Virus record (IMG/VR): IMGVR_UViG_3300013126_000016
Location: 1 to 64,000 of that record
Strand: one strand, 5' to 3'
Length of the DNA stretch: 64,000 bases
DNA from: a virus
Each line of letters begins with the position of its first letter. The stretch's first letter is position 1. A program made the position numbers and the translations under genes. Shown one piece after another: positions 23,138-32,078 of this stretch. The notes below the pieces were generated by a model that was not told where the DNA came from, searched no databases, and worked only from the letters and a program-made list of their open reading frames with translations.

Positions 23138-23854
23138 ATGCCTCCTGATAACTTACTAGATTTCCTAGAATCTAAAGACAAAATCCAAACCATTCAATCC
23201 GATACCTCCAAGATTATCCGCAAGGAAAATAACATTACTACTGAAGAATATATCTCCCTCTTTATTAACCTTATTATTTTTGTTACTCTTGTTATTAAAG
23301 TTATTCAACCACTTACAGATATTCTTAAACCTTTAAAAATTAAATTAACTAAAAAATACTTTAAAGAAATAAACTTTATTGAAGACCTTTTAGAAGAATT
23401 ACTATTACTCACTAAAGCTGATAGAGTATGCGTGGGTGTATTTCATAATGGTCAAGTTTGGGGTCACTTTCATTTTATGAAAATGACTATAGCTTATGAA
23501 GCTTGTAAGTATGGTATAACTTCTATAAAAAAGTTATATGCAAACGTTCCTCTAGAAAAGATAAAAAACCAACTACAGGTAGTAGAGGAGGATAAGTTTT
23601 CAATATTTAATAGGGATGATGATTTAGAACCAGAGTGTATAAAATACCTAGACAGCCAAAACTTAAAAGGTACATTATCTAGGCTCATAACTAATAAAAA
23701 AGGGGAAGTAATCGCTATATTAGAGGCTCAAAGACTCTATGATTATTTTGGTAGCGAAGACTTGTCTGATAGCCGTTTAGAGCCTACTTTCAATAGGCTA
23801 ATACACAATCTTTCTCTAATAAATGAAGGTAAAGAGTTACCTATAGATAATTAA
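23138..23854 (+). CDS. Membrane-anchored GAF-like protein
   Basis: The protein has 238 residues. One hydrophobic segment (LFINLIIFVTLVIKVI, about 41-56) would anchor it in the membrane. After a basic linker the domain with ADRVCVGVFHNGQVWGHFHF (near 93-112), later GTLSRLITNKKGEVIAILEA (near 178-197), has the strand pattern of a GAF/PAS-type sensor domain. Possibly senses or binds a small ligand at the host membrane. The fold call is from pattern only. Confidence 0.7.
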   Translation: MPPDNLLDFLESKDKIQTIQSDTSKIIRKENNITTEEYISLFINLIIFVTLVIKVIQPLTDILKPLKIKLTKKYFKEINFIEDLLEELLLLTKADRVCVGVFHNGQVWGHFHFMKMTIAYEACKYGITSIKKLYANVPLEKIKNQLQVVEEDKFSIFNRDDDLEPECIKYLDSQNLKGTLSRLITNKKGEVIAILEAQRLYDYFGSEDLSDSRLEPTFNRLIHNLSLINEGKELPIDN

Positions 23855-23887
23855 AACAGTGGCAAACTAAGAAATTTAAGATATAAT

Positions 23888-25132
23888 ATGGATAGTAGAT
23901 TTTGGATTGTAGTCTTGAACCTGTTCTCCGGTATTATCTTAGCTCAACCTGAAGCCAGCCAATTGTATTTCTTAGCACGCGCTAAAGATACTAATGGTTC
24001 TGGTTGGTTGCGTTTAAGTATTAAATACTTAATGAACTTTTTCAATAAGTCCAAGAGTACGATATTGCGTTGGGCAAGGAACATATTTTATTTTTCTGAT
24101 AATGAGGTGAGGGGAGACAGGATCTTCCTGAAATACAAAGCTATTAGGAAAGTAAAGAATGATAGTAAAGTACCGGCCCACGCAAAGTTTGCAGCTGAAA
24201 AAACTCTATTAGAAGATATAAATCAGCTAAAAGCTAAATGTTACGAAGCTGCTATTGAAAGACAACAACAGTCTTGTAAGAAAGCAGTTGACAAAGTAGT
24301 GAAATCTAGCAAGCAAACCTTTGAACCGACCCTAGAAAGCCTACAAAGCTCTAAAATTGCTAAAGGGTGTGAGTGGGTTGACGAGGCGGGGAAAAAAGCG
24401 TTTGTAAAGAGGCACGTAGTACCGATTGGAGCGAGGCAAGATACAGTAGCTGAGAAAGTAGGAAGGTCGGCGCAAACACTGAGAAAGCACACTAAAACTA
24501 TAAATAGAGTGCATGTGTGGTGGAGGGTATATTACAGAAATCCTAAAGAGGGAATTCCTGAGCAGTATTACCAGTTCAACAAGAAAAAAGTTAGGAATGG
24601 TAAGAACTCTGTTGAAAAGAGGTTGTACAGGAGAATGCCTAATTATTATTTCTGTGATGTGTATGCATGTCCAGAAAAAACAAAAGAAGTGTTTGTGCCG
24701 ATTAGTCCTACTGAACAGTTAGATGAAAAGAGAAGTTTGATAAGAATGATAGTTTCTCAAATGCCGAAGCGCAGAAAGGTAGGCGTGCGCGGGGATTTAT
24801 GTGAACCTAAAGTACAAAAGAAATTCCTGGAAAAGCTATTAGAAGTTCCTAAAGAAAGGATTGACTTATTAGCTGTAGGATTTTTCATGTACGCAAGCGG
24901 GCAACCAGATAGCAAAGAAACAAAGGAAAGAATGCTAGGGATGTTGAAGCAGGTTTCTGTAGGAGATCTGATAGACAAAATTGGCAATACTCTTACTTTG
25001 CTCAAGAGCGGGATAGATGAAAAGTTAGCTGATTATCTACTCTTGCTATTGAGAAGAGCGCTAAAGTCTGACTGGGTTATTCCACCATTATGGGAAACCT
25101 ATAGAACGACTGGTTACTCATTACAGCAATAG
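23888..25132 (+). CDS. Hypothetical DNA-binding protein, possible replication initiator
   Basis: The protein has 414 residues and is basic. The first 80 residues contain a winged-helix-like segment (WLRLSIKYLMNFFNKSKSTI then LRWARN), and a second helix-turn-helix-like segment reads DTVAEKVGRSAQTLRKHTKT near 180. A coiled region (LLEDINQLKAKCYEAAIERQ) separates them. Two HTH segments and a basic charge suit a replication initiator or regulator. Codon use is G-richer than in its neighbours. It is isolated by GC-rich sequence at 25147 and the AT palindrome at 25207. Confidence 0.65.
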   Translation: MDSRFWIVVLNLFSGIILAQPEASQLYFLARAKDTNGSGWLRLSIKYLMNFFNKSKSTILRWARNIFYFSDNEVRGDRIFLKYKAIRKVKNDSKVPAHAKFAAEKTLLEDINQLKAKCYEAAIERQQQSCKKAVDKVVKSSKQTFEPTLESLQSSKIAKGCEWVDEAGKKAFVKRHVVPIGARQDTVAEKVGRSAQTLRKHTKTINRVHVWWRVYYRNPKEGIPEQYYQFNKKKVRNGKNSVEKRLYRRMPNYYFCDVYACPEKTKEVFVPISPTEQLDEKRSLIRMIVSQMPKRRKVGVRGDLCEPKVQKKFLEKLLEVPKERIDLLAVGFFMYASGQPDSKETKERMLGMLKQVSVGDLIDKIGNTLTLLKSGIDEKLADYLLLLLRRALKSDWVIPPLWETYRTTGYSLQQ

Positions 25133-25206
25133 GACTAACAACATTCCCGGGCTGCTAGATTAAGCAATAATATCAATAGAAATTAGATCTTTAATAAGTT
25201 CTAATA

Positions 25207-25240
25207 GATTTTTTTTGTTTAATTAAACAAAAAAAATCTA
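25207..25240. terminator. Perfect AT-rich palindrome, probable bidirectional terminator
   Basis: AGATTTTTTTTGTTTAA and its exact complement (34 bp). It separates the 23888 and 25341 genes, and gives T-runs on both strands. A protein-binding operator cannot be excluded. Confidence 0.6.
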
Positions 25241-25340
25241 CAAATAAATATTTATATAAGAGGCTCAAAACCGCGCTTAAAGAGTTTTTTTAGATTTTAG
25301 AGAGCAAACTATAGTTTTATATTATTTTGTTTTTTTAGTT

Positions 25341-26798
25341 ATGAAAAGAGTAAAATATAAGCCTGCTTATAAAGTTAACGAACTGTTCGTTGGAGAAGGG
25401 ACGGCAATAGTAATTACAGGGTGGACACCAAAAGACAGAATAAAAAGGGAACTAGAAAAAGAAGGAATAAAGTATGCAGCAATAGGAAACTTATACTCCC
25501 CAAATTATGGACTAACGTATTTAGCAGCTAATCTATTAGCTAATCCCTACGATTGGGATATTTGCCTATTAGGAGGTACAAGAGCCGATTTATTTAGCAA
25601 TGGTATAGAAGCTGTAAAAGGGATGCTAGAAGGCAAAATAAAGGGGGATAGAGTATTTAACACAAAGGGAGAACAAGTAGGCAGAATAGATAATATATTT
25701 GAGGAAGAACAGATAAAGTTATTACAAGAGAAGTTAGCCGCGCGGCTGACTTACCATACATCTATAAAAGATTTAATAAAATACTTAAAAGAGATTAATA
25801 AAGATAAGAGAGAATTAGAGCAATATGCAGAACCTATAATAAAAGAGATACCTATAATAAAGAGTAAAACCAGGTCAGGCAATACTAACAGTCCTAGAAT
25901 AGAAGGAAAGACTGTAGAAGAGGTGTGGATAAAGATATTACATCTTATAAGAACAAATGGTCTATTAACTAATTCTCAATATGGTCAAAGGCAAGAGATA
26001 ATAAGTTTAAGTGTTACTATAACAGAACAACCAAAACTTGATTGTCTAGAAATAAAAGAGTGGATGCCTATATCCTATGATTCTTTAAAAGAGTATATAC
26101 CAAGTTTTTGTTACAGTAAGCATAGTGAAGAGACTGAGTATACTTACAGCAATCGTATAAGAAACTTAGAAGGGGTAGACCAAATAGAAAGAATAGTAGA
26201 TAAATTAATAGCAGACCCCAATTCAACTCAATTATATATAAGTTTATGGGATACTTATAAAGACATTTACAATAGTAACCCACCTTGTTTAGTGAGTATA
26301 TGGGTAAGGTTAATAGATAATAAGTTATTACTAGAAGGGAGTTTCAGGTCACAAGATATGTTTACAGCGTACATACCAAACGTTGTAGGGTTAAGAGAGA
26401 TTCAAAGTATTCTAGTAAATAAAATAATAGACAAAGGATTATTAGTAGAAGAAGGTGTATTAATAACAAATTCAAAGTCAGCACATTTATACGAGAATGC
26501 TTTTAGAGAAGCTGACGAGATAATAAGTAAGGAATATAAATATAAGAAAGTGTTAGAACCAAAGGATAGAGTAGGAAATTTTGTGATAGAAGTAGAGGAG
26601 CGCGGGGCTACCTTACTAAAAATAAAACAACTAACGCCTACAGGAATCCCTATTTCTTTGTATGAAGGAGAAGAACCCTTTAAGTTACTAGTGGAAATAA
26701 TAAACCAAAATCCCACTATAGAAAAACAACATATAGCTTACTTAGGTACAGAACTACAAAAAGCTACTTTATTAAAAAATCAGTACAAGCAAGGTTGA
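25341..26798 (+). CDS. DUF4346-thymidylate synthase fusion protein
   Basis: The protein has 485 residues. The N-terminal 110 match DUF4346: AIVITGWTPKDRIKRELEKE, then YAAIGNLYSPNYGLTYLAAN near 45-64, LLANPYDWDICLLGG and a KGDRVFNTKGE turn. The C-terminal part, from EEVWIKILHLIRTNG near 193, is thymidylate-synthase-like: PPCLVSIWVR with the nucleophile at C316, and FRSQDMFTAYIPNVVGL (R336, D339, N347) corresponding to the dUMP-binding RS-D and Asn segments. It would make dTMP from dUMP, next to RNR. Such fusions occur in archaea, cyanobacteria and viruses. GC-rich cores lie inside at 25735 and 26600. Confidence 0.8.
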   Translation: MKRVKYKPAYKVNELFVGEGTAIVITGWTPKDRIKRELEKEGIKYAAIGNLYSPNYGLTYLAANLLANPYDWDICLLGGTRADLFSNGIEAVKGMLEGKIKGDRVFNTKGEQVGRIDNIFEEEQIKLLQEKLAARLTYHTSIKDLIKYLKEINKDKRELEQYAEPIIKEIPIIKSKTRSGNTNSPRIEGKTVEEVWIKILHLIRTNGLLTNSQYGQRQEIISLSVTITEQPKLDCLEIKEWMPISYDSLKEYIPSFCYSKHSEETEYTYSNRIRNLEGVDQIERIVDKLIADPNSTQLYISLWDTYKDIYNSNPPCLVSIWVRLIDNKLLLEGSFRSQDMFTAYIPNVVGLREIQSILVNKIIDKGLLVEEGVLITNSKSAHLYENAFREADEIISKEYKYKKVLEPKDRVGNFVIEVEERGATLLKIKQLTPTGIPISLYEGEEPFKLLVEIINQNPTIEKQHIAYLGTELQKATLLKNQYKQG

Positions 26799-26940
26799 CA
26801 AAGCATAGAAAAAAAGTAGAGTATATAAATCTCAAGGTTAATCATCTGCCAAGTTACTCCGAGTAAACTCAACCTGCCAATTTTCATATATCAGAAAACT
26901 AAAATGTACAAGAGCTGTGCTGAAAAGCGCGGCTCTTTTC
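26795..26940 (+). ncRNA. Possible small RNA or structured leader
   Basis: TTGACA (26795-26800) overlaps the upstream stop codon and TAGAGT (26817-26822) lies 16 bases on. About 90 bases later a hairpin AAGAGCTGTGC/GCGCGGCTCTT (26910-26937, two wobble pairs) ends in TTTCTT. Between them AGGTT...AACCT encloses GTTAC...GTAAAC, and CTGCCAA occurs twice. This could be a short free RNA or simply the terminator of the upstream gene. Confidence 0.3.
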
Positions 26941-26942
26941 TT
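26910..26942 (+). terminator. Intrinsic terminator
   Basis: AAGAGCTGTGC, loop TGAAAA, GCGCGGCTCTT, then TTTCTT. It separates the thymidylate synthase gene from the primase. Confidence 0.65.
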
Positions 26943-27020
26943 AATAATTTTCTTAAAGTCCATCTACTAAGGATTAAGTTTTTAAAAGCTACTATATCCA
27001 CTTCACTATAATGTACTTTT

Positions 27021-28241
27021 ATGGAAATACAACAGTTAAAAGAATGCTTAAGAATAAGTAAAGTATCAGAGATATTTGAGATAGGAATAACAAATAAGGA
27101 GACAAACCAAAGGTGTCCTTTTTGTGGAGGAAGTAATTCGTTAAAAGTATATAGTGACGTATGGTTTAAGTGTTTTAAATGTGGGAGTAGAGGAGATATA
27201 ATAAACTTATTGCAAGTGGCAGGTAAGGCTAATAGTTTCCGGGAGGCTGTGTTAAAATTAAGTAATTTAGTAGACACAACGAAAGAAACTAGAGAATACC
27301 GAATAAGATTAACAGGTATGGAAGCCACTTACAAAAGTTATAGAACTCATAAGAAGAGGAAACAAGGTGCAGAGTATTTAGAGAGTAGAGGATGGAAAAA
27401 GGCAATAGATAGAGGAGATTACGGATATTCTGACGCTCCAGATTTGTTGCAAAGTAAGGGACATACAAAAGAGGAGTTAGAAAATCTAGGGTTAATGTTG
27501 ACTAAAGAAAGGGAGCTATATGATAATCATGTAGTATTTCCGGTCAGGACTGCAAATGGAAAGTTAGTGCATGTACAGGGAAGGAATACCGACCCGGCGG
27601 CTAACTTAAGATGGTTAGCAGATAAAGGACAACCCCCTATAAACAACTACTTATACAACCTAGAAAATCTAAATAAGTCCACTAACTACGTTGTTATAGT
27701 AGAAGGTATTTCTGACGCATTAAGTCTTTTAGAACTAGACGAGCCAACAGTAGGTACTTTTGGAATTAACTTTTCTCTTCTTAGACACATTCCCTCTTTT
27801 AAGAATTTAACTCATATATTAGCTATCTTTGATAGAGACAAGTATAGTATAGGTACGCCTTTACAAGGAAGATATAAAAGCTGGACACAAGTAGTGCCCG
27901 AGTTATGTAAACTTAGTATTGAGTTAAAGATACCGATATACACTTGGATGGTACCAGACATAAGTGGAGTTAAAGATTTAAATGATTTACTGATAGAAGT
28001 AGATTATGACGAAGGGGCATACAAAGATTTATTAGTAAAAACAGTAATGCCTCTAGAAAGAATGTGCTTAGAAATTATACAAATAACAGAGGATAAAGAA
28101 CTTTATTGGTTATTGTGGGAACTTCATAGAGAACTAAAAAATACAAAAGAAGAAAAACTTTTAGAAGATCATGTTAATACAAAATATGGTTCTCTAAAAG
28201 AACACTTTAAATGGATTGTTAGTTCATCTATGGAGTTTTAA
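27021..28241 (+). CDS. DnaG-like primase (CHC2 zinc finger, TOPRIM)
   Basis: The protein has 406 residues. CHC2-type zinc finger: C32-x2-C35 (CPFC) and C51-x2-C54 (CFKC) near the N-terminus. TOPRIM domain: VVIVEGISDALSL from about 226, with its Glu, and LAIFDRDK near 267 with the DxD pair. It lacks a helicase domain, so helicase action must come from another protein. Makes RNA primers for phage DNA replication. A perfect TATAAT at 27007-27012 lies 8 bases upstream of the ATG; if used, the leader is almost absent. A GC-rich core inside the gene at about 27592 encodes DPAAN. Confidence 0.85.
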   Translation: MEIQQLKECLRISKVSEIFEIGITNKETNQRCPFCGGSNSLKVYSDVWFKCFKCGSRGDIINLLQVAGKANSFREAVLKLSNLVDTTKETREYRIRLTGMEATYKSYRTHKKRKQGAEYLESRGWKKAIDRGDYGYSDAPDLLQSKGHTKEELENLGLMLTKERELYDNHVVFPVRTANGKLVHVQGRNTDPAANLRWLADKGQPPINNYLYNLENLNKSTNYVVIVEGISDALSLLELDEPTVGTFGINFSLLRHIPSFKNLTHILAIFDRDKYSIGTPLQGRYKSWTQVVPELCKLSIELKIPIYTWMVPDISGVKDLNDLLIEVDYDEGAYKDLLVKTVMPLERMCLEIIQITEDKELYWLLWELHRELKNTKEEKLLEDHVNTKYGSLKEHFKWIVSSSMEF

Positions 28242-28243
28242 AT

Positions 28244-29056
28244 ATGGAGTGTAATAGAGTTAGTTTTTATGTAGGTATAACTTCTAACAGAAACATAGTA
28301 TGTGGTTGTGTAGTAATAGTAGTAAAATGGATGGATGAAGAAGAGATAATTGTAGTGTTTCCAGACGAAATAAATAGTAGAGGCTGGAATAGGGTAATTC
28401 TACCTAAGATAGAGTATGTAGTAGCTAGAGAGCAAAGGAGGTTAAAATTAAAAGACAAAGAAATAGAAATAGTAATACCAAACATTTACATTTCTTATAG
28501 TTCTATTTATAGAACAAGGTATAGCAGATTTAATAGTATAACAAAGGAAGCAGATAAACTAGCAGAACAAAAACGCCTATGGTTACTAGACACAGTTTAC
28601 GCTGATTCTTACCCTATATATAAGTTAAGGGATAATCTAGGCAAACTGGATATAGATCTTGCACTGACTATCTTAGATAAAGGAATAACTAGCATATTTA
28701 TAGTTAAAAGGTTATCTAAAATAGGATTTTACTATGAAGAAGCATTAAAAAGATTAGACAAAAGGGTATTATTTACAGACTATACAGGTAGTAACACACC
28801 TGCATGGTGGTTAGAAGAATTTGAAGGAAGAAGATTTTGTAACGATACAGGAGTAATAGAAGGGGGATATTTACCAATAAGATTTAGAAGATGGGCAAGG
28901 AACATGGGAATAAAGATATTAGGAATAAAAAAGGAGAAGTATAGTAATCCAGAGTCAATAGAAGAAGAGCACTTATTAACACAAGGAGAAAGGTATGAAC
29001 AAAGAAGAAGAAAAAGAAGGAAAAGAAGAGCAGCAGAAAGAGGAAGTAGAAGATAG
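28244..29056 (+). CDS. Hypothetical protein with basic tail
   Basis: The protein has 270 residues and starts 2 bases after the primase stop. The first 100 residues are beta-rich (IVCGCVVIVVKWMDEEEIIV), and the C-terminus is a strongly basic stretch (RYEQRRRKRRKRRAAERGSRR-like) encoded by almost pure purines. The end of the gene runs into a GC-rich core at 29055. Probably binds nucleic acid through its tail. No family was recognised. Confidence 0.75.
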   Translation: MECNRVSFYVGITSNRNIVCGCVVIVVKWMDEEEIIVVFPDEINSRGWNRVILPKIEYVVAREQRRLKLKDKEIEIVIPNIYISYSSIYRTRYSRFNSITKEADKLAEQKRLWLLDTVYADSYPIYKLRDNLGKLDIDLALTILDKGITSIFIVKRLSKIGFYYEEALKRLDKRVLFTDYTGSNTPAWWLEEFEGRRFCNDTGVIEGGYLPIRFRRWARNMGIKILGIKKEKYSNPESIEEEHLLTQGERYEQRRRKRRKRRAAERGSRR

Positions 29057-29103
29057 CGGCGCGGCTACCTACTTACTATATTTTATTTCAAGCAACATTA
29101 ACT

Positions 29104-29517
29104 ATGGCACTTTCTAAATTACAAAAAAACACTTACCAATTCCAAGCTCTGTTAAATAAACACTCAGGCTCTACTCTAGAAAAACTATTAAAAGTAGATT
29201 TATATAGTTGTTTACTCTTGTCAGACCAATTAAAAGTAAACAGGAACTATTCTACAGACTGGTTTTACCAAGTTATGATGACAACATTTGACTATTATCT
29301 TATACTAGTACCGGAGTTAGAAAAAGACTTGAAAGTAGTAAAAGAGAATAGAGTAGAAAATGAGAGTGACTGGGAATTAATAATAAAAAGTCATCTTAAA
29401 AGATATAAAGCAGAAGTAATGACAAATTTAAAGTATTCTGATTATTATGAGGAGACTATAGCTTACCTCAAATTACGTCAGGAACTAAGAATATGTTTAC
29501 AGAACAGAATCAAATAA
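29104..29517 (+). CDS. Hypothetical protein
   Basis: The 137-residue product is helical and charged, with LQKNTYQFQALLNKHSGSTL near the start and no recognised motif. It overlaps the RuvC-like gene by 25 bases, which suggests translational coupling and a linked role. It lies after the GC-rich core at about 29055. Confidence 0.7.
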   Translation: MALSKLQKNTYQFQALLNKHSGSTLEKLLKVDLYSCLLLSDQLKVNRNYSTDWFYQVMMTTFDYYLILVPELEKDLKVVKENRVENESDWELIIKSHLKRYKAEVMTNLKYSDYYEETIAYLKLRQELRICLQNRIK

Positions 29518-30116
29518 TTAAAGCTGGAGAACTTCTACCTGGTATGAGCGCTATTAGCCAAGAGCCTGTTTGGTTAATAGCTTTAGACCAAGCCTTAGAA
29601 AACACGGGTATTGCTATACTATCTACAGGTAAAGGTATAATCTACACAAGTGTTTTAAAGACTAACAAGAATCATATAATAGAAAATAGACTAGCTTATA
29701 TTGACAGAGTAATAGAAGAATTAATAAGGGAGTTAGACCCAATAGATATAGCAATGGAGGAGGTGTATCCTGGATTAGCGGGGAGAACAGTAAGTATTTT
29801 GTCACAAGTTTACTGTACGATAACAAATATATGTCACAGAGTAGATAAGAAGTTTAAAATATACAGTTCATCTAAATTAAGAAGAGGGAGTTGGGTAAAG
29901 AAACTAGATTTAGAAGGGACAAAAGCGTATTGTAGGAAATGGTTAGTAGAAGATTTAGGAGAGGAGCAGATAAAAGACTTAGAGGATCATGAGACTGACG
30001 CAATAGGTATTTTATGGGCTATGGCACTAGACAAAGGAGCAAGAAAGGATAATATTAAATATATGAACATCCAAAAAACTCCATTTGACCAATTAAAATT
30101 ACTAAGAAAACTATGA
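29493..30116 (+). CDS. RuvC-like Holliday junction resolvase
   Basis: The protein has 207 residues. RNase H-fold motifs: IALDQALENTGIAIL (D32), IDIAMEEVYPG (E89) and a final DHETDAIGILWA with two Asp, matching the acidic residues of RuvC-type resolvases. It should cut branched recombination or replication intermediates, a usual need before phage DNA packaging. It overlaps the RecB-type nuclease start (ATGA), so the two are coupled. Confidence 0.85.
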   Translation: MFTEQNQIIKAGELLPGMSAISQEPVWLIALDQALENTGIAILSTGKGIIYTSVLKTNKNHIIENRLAYIDRVIEELIRELDPIDIAMEEVYPGLAGRTVSILSQVYCTITNICHRVDKKFKIYSSSKLRRGSWVKKLDLEGTKAYCRKWLVEDLGEEQIKDLEDHETDAIGILWAMALDKGARKDNIKYMNIQKTPFDQLKLLRKL

Positions 30117-31246
30117 CCCGTAACTTTTCCTTACCCACAACATCTTATACAAGATTAAGTAGTTATCCTAAATGCCCTACAAAGTACAATAACACGTATG
30201 AAAACAAGATTACAACGAATTTAGTAGAGAGTATAGAAGAGAGTTTAATAACAGGAACTTTAACGCACTTACTACTAGAAGAGTATCTAAAAGAGGGAGT
30301 ATTAGGAGATAAAGCAAAAGATTTAGTAGTAGATCTAGTAGTAGATAAGTGGTTAAGGGAAAGTTGTAAATTGGAAGCGCAAGTAAACAATGACGAGTTT
30401 ATAGCAGCAGAGTTAGACGTAATAGGGATAAGAAAGTATATAAAAGAGATAGGGAAGATATATAGGAAATGCGCGGCTAATTATATAAAAGAAGATGCTA
30501 TAAGGAACACAGACATGTCTGTGCCAAAGGATCCAATAAAGTATCCGCCAACAGTCTTAAAAAAAGAGATTAATTCTAGTGGATTAAATAATCTAGGTTT
30601 AGGAATAAATAATAGTGCAGCAATAATAAACCCACAATTTAGGAGAATAGTTTTAACAGAAGTATTAGGAAAAGCAGGATTATACTTTTATAGTTTTGAA
30701 GTACCGCAATGGGTTAAGAAAACGTTAGCAGTGGAATTAAGGTTTGATGATTATAATTTAGAGTGGAAAAATAAAATATGGCTAGGAGGTATAGACTGGG
30801 TATTTGAAACTGTTAGTGGGGAAATAGTAATATGCGATCATAAAACAGAAAAAGAAAAGACTTCGGAATTAGATGCACAGTATCACCCTCAATTAAACTT
30901 ATATGTAAACCTTTATTATTCTATAACAAAGGTAATAGCTGACTATGTAGCTATAAATCACTTACCTAGTGGAAATATAGTGTTAGCAAAAGTAGATGCG
31001 AGTATAGTGTATAGAATAGTAAAAGGATTAGAAGATATAGAAGATGCGATACAGGAGAGTATAAGGACAGGAAAGTGGAGAAAAGCTCTAGCGCCATTAG
31101 AATATAATTCGCCGTGTTTAACAAGAGACTGGCAGACTAAAAAACTGTCAAGAGTATGTAAATATTTTAGACATTGCTGGCCTAATTACAGTGAAGAAAT
31201 AGCAATAGAAATAAAGAATTTTGAGATAGAAGGAAGAGAGGAGTAA
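30113..31246 (+). CDS. RecB/Cas4-type PD-(D/E)XK nuclease
   Basis: The protein has 377 residues. Motifs: TSYTRLSSYPKCPTKY (C21), LITGTLTHLLLEEYL (residues 46-60), WLGGIDWVFE with Asp near 226, ICDHKTEK near 239-246 and QLNLYVNLY. These form a PD-(D/E)XK core. C-terminal cysteines in SPCLTRDW and VCKYFRHC, with the early C21, resemble the iron-sulfur arrangement of AddB/Cas4 nucleases, though the spacing is unusual. Probably a recombination exonuclease acting beside the RuvC-like protein. A GC-rich core (about 30472) encodes CAAN. Confidence 0.8.
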   Translation: MTRNFSLPTTSYTRLSSYPKCPTKYNNTYENKITTNLVESIEESLITGTLTHLLLEEYLKEGVLGDKAKDLVVDLVVDKWLRESCKLEAQVNNDEFIAAELDVIGIRKYIKEIGKIYRKCAANYIKEDAIRNTDMSVPKDPIKYPPTVLKKEINSSGLNNLGLGINNSAAIINPQFRRIVLTEVLGKAGLYFYSFEVPQWVKKTLAVELRFDDYNLEWKNKIWLGGIDWVFETVSGEIVICDHKTEKEKTSELDAQYHPQLNLYVNLYYSITKVIADYVAINHLPSGNIVLAKVDASIVYRIVKGLEDIEDAIQESIRTGKWRKALAPLEYNSPCLTRDWQTKKLSRVCKYFRHCWPNYSEEIAIEIKNFEIEGREE

Positions 31247-31250
31247 AAGA

Positions 31251-32078
31251 ATGAGTTTACCAGAAAGGGAAGCGTCAAACAAAGCAGCAGCTTCCTACAT
31301 AAGTAAAAGGACTGGGTTTACTAGAGAAGAAATTATAAAAGTATTAGTTTTATACCAGGAATACTTAGTAGTTAGATTACTAAAACACGAAAAAGTTATA
31401 ATACCAAACGTATTAACTCTTTATACTAGATTAAGATTAGGAGAATATAGTATAGTACCCTGTGTAGCAGAAAGATTAAAAGAATGGTACAGAAAGAAAG
31501 TTAGAGGAGAAATACTGTTAATAGAATCAGAAGAGGAAAAAAAGGAGTTAATTTATAATAAAGAGAAAAGCATAAAATACAGAGAGTTAGCCAGTAAATA
31601 CATATCGAACATAAGAAATGCTGGATTTGAAAGAGAAGTATGGAGTAATTATAGTAGAGGGGACATATCCTTTTTAAGTTTCTTAAGATATTTGCAGCAA
31701 GATTTTCCTTATAGAAGAGATTGGTATGACGAATGTAGTAACGAGTCTATAAAACATATATACATCAAAAAGATACTAGAATTATATAAAAAAAAGTATC
31801 CCAAGCATTTTTTGTACTTAGAGTATTTATGGTTAGGTGTAGGGAGAAGAAAAAGTTTAATGTTAAGGAATAAGATATTAGCAGGGGAGTTGTTATTAAA
31901 CTGGGAAATAATAGTAGACATTGTAGTGTTAATAATAAGGTTTCCAGAATTTTGTCCTGAGTTTATAAGGGAGCTAGTAACAGAGTTTAAAAAGTTTAGA
32001 ATAGAAGAGCAGGAAAGAAATGGATTACTATCAAGAGCACGAATACACCCCTCCGTTATTGAACCTAGAAAAAAGTGA
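31251..32078 (+). CDS. Hypothetical protein, HU/IHF-like N-terminus
   Basis: The protein has 275 residues. Near 14-55 the segment AASYISKRTGFTREEIIKVL then a helix and HEKVIIPNVLTLY resembles the dimerisation part of HU/IHF proteins, without the DNA-binding arms. The remaining 200 residues are basic and helical. It follows the nuclease by 4 bases with a GAGGAG ribosome site. It may bind DNA or scaffold the recombination proteins. Weak similarity only. Confidence 0.7.
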   Translation: MSLPEREASNKAAASYISKRTGFTREEIIKVLVLYQEYLVVRLLKHEKVIIPNVLTLYTRLRLGEYSIVPCVAERLKEWYRKKVRGEILLIESEEEKKELIYNKEKSIKYRELASKYISNIRNAGFEREVWSNYSRGDISFLSFLRYLQQDFPYRRDWYDECSNESIKHIYIKKILELYKKKYPKHFLYLEYLWLGVGRRKSLMLRNKILAGELLLNWEIIVDIVVLIIRFPEFCPEFIRELVTEFKKFRIEEQERNGLLSRARIHPSVIEPRKK

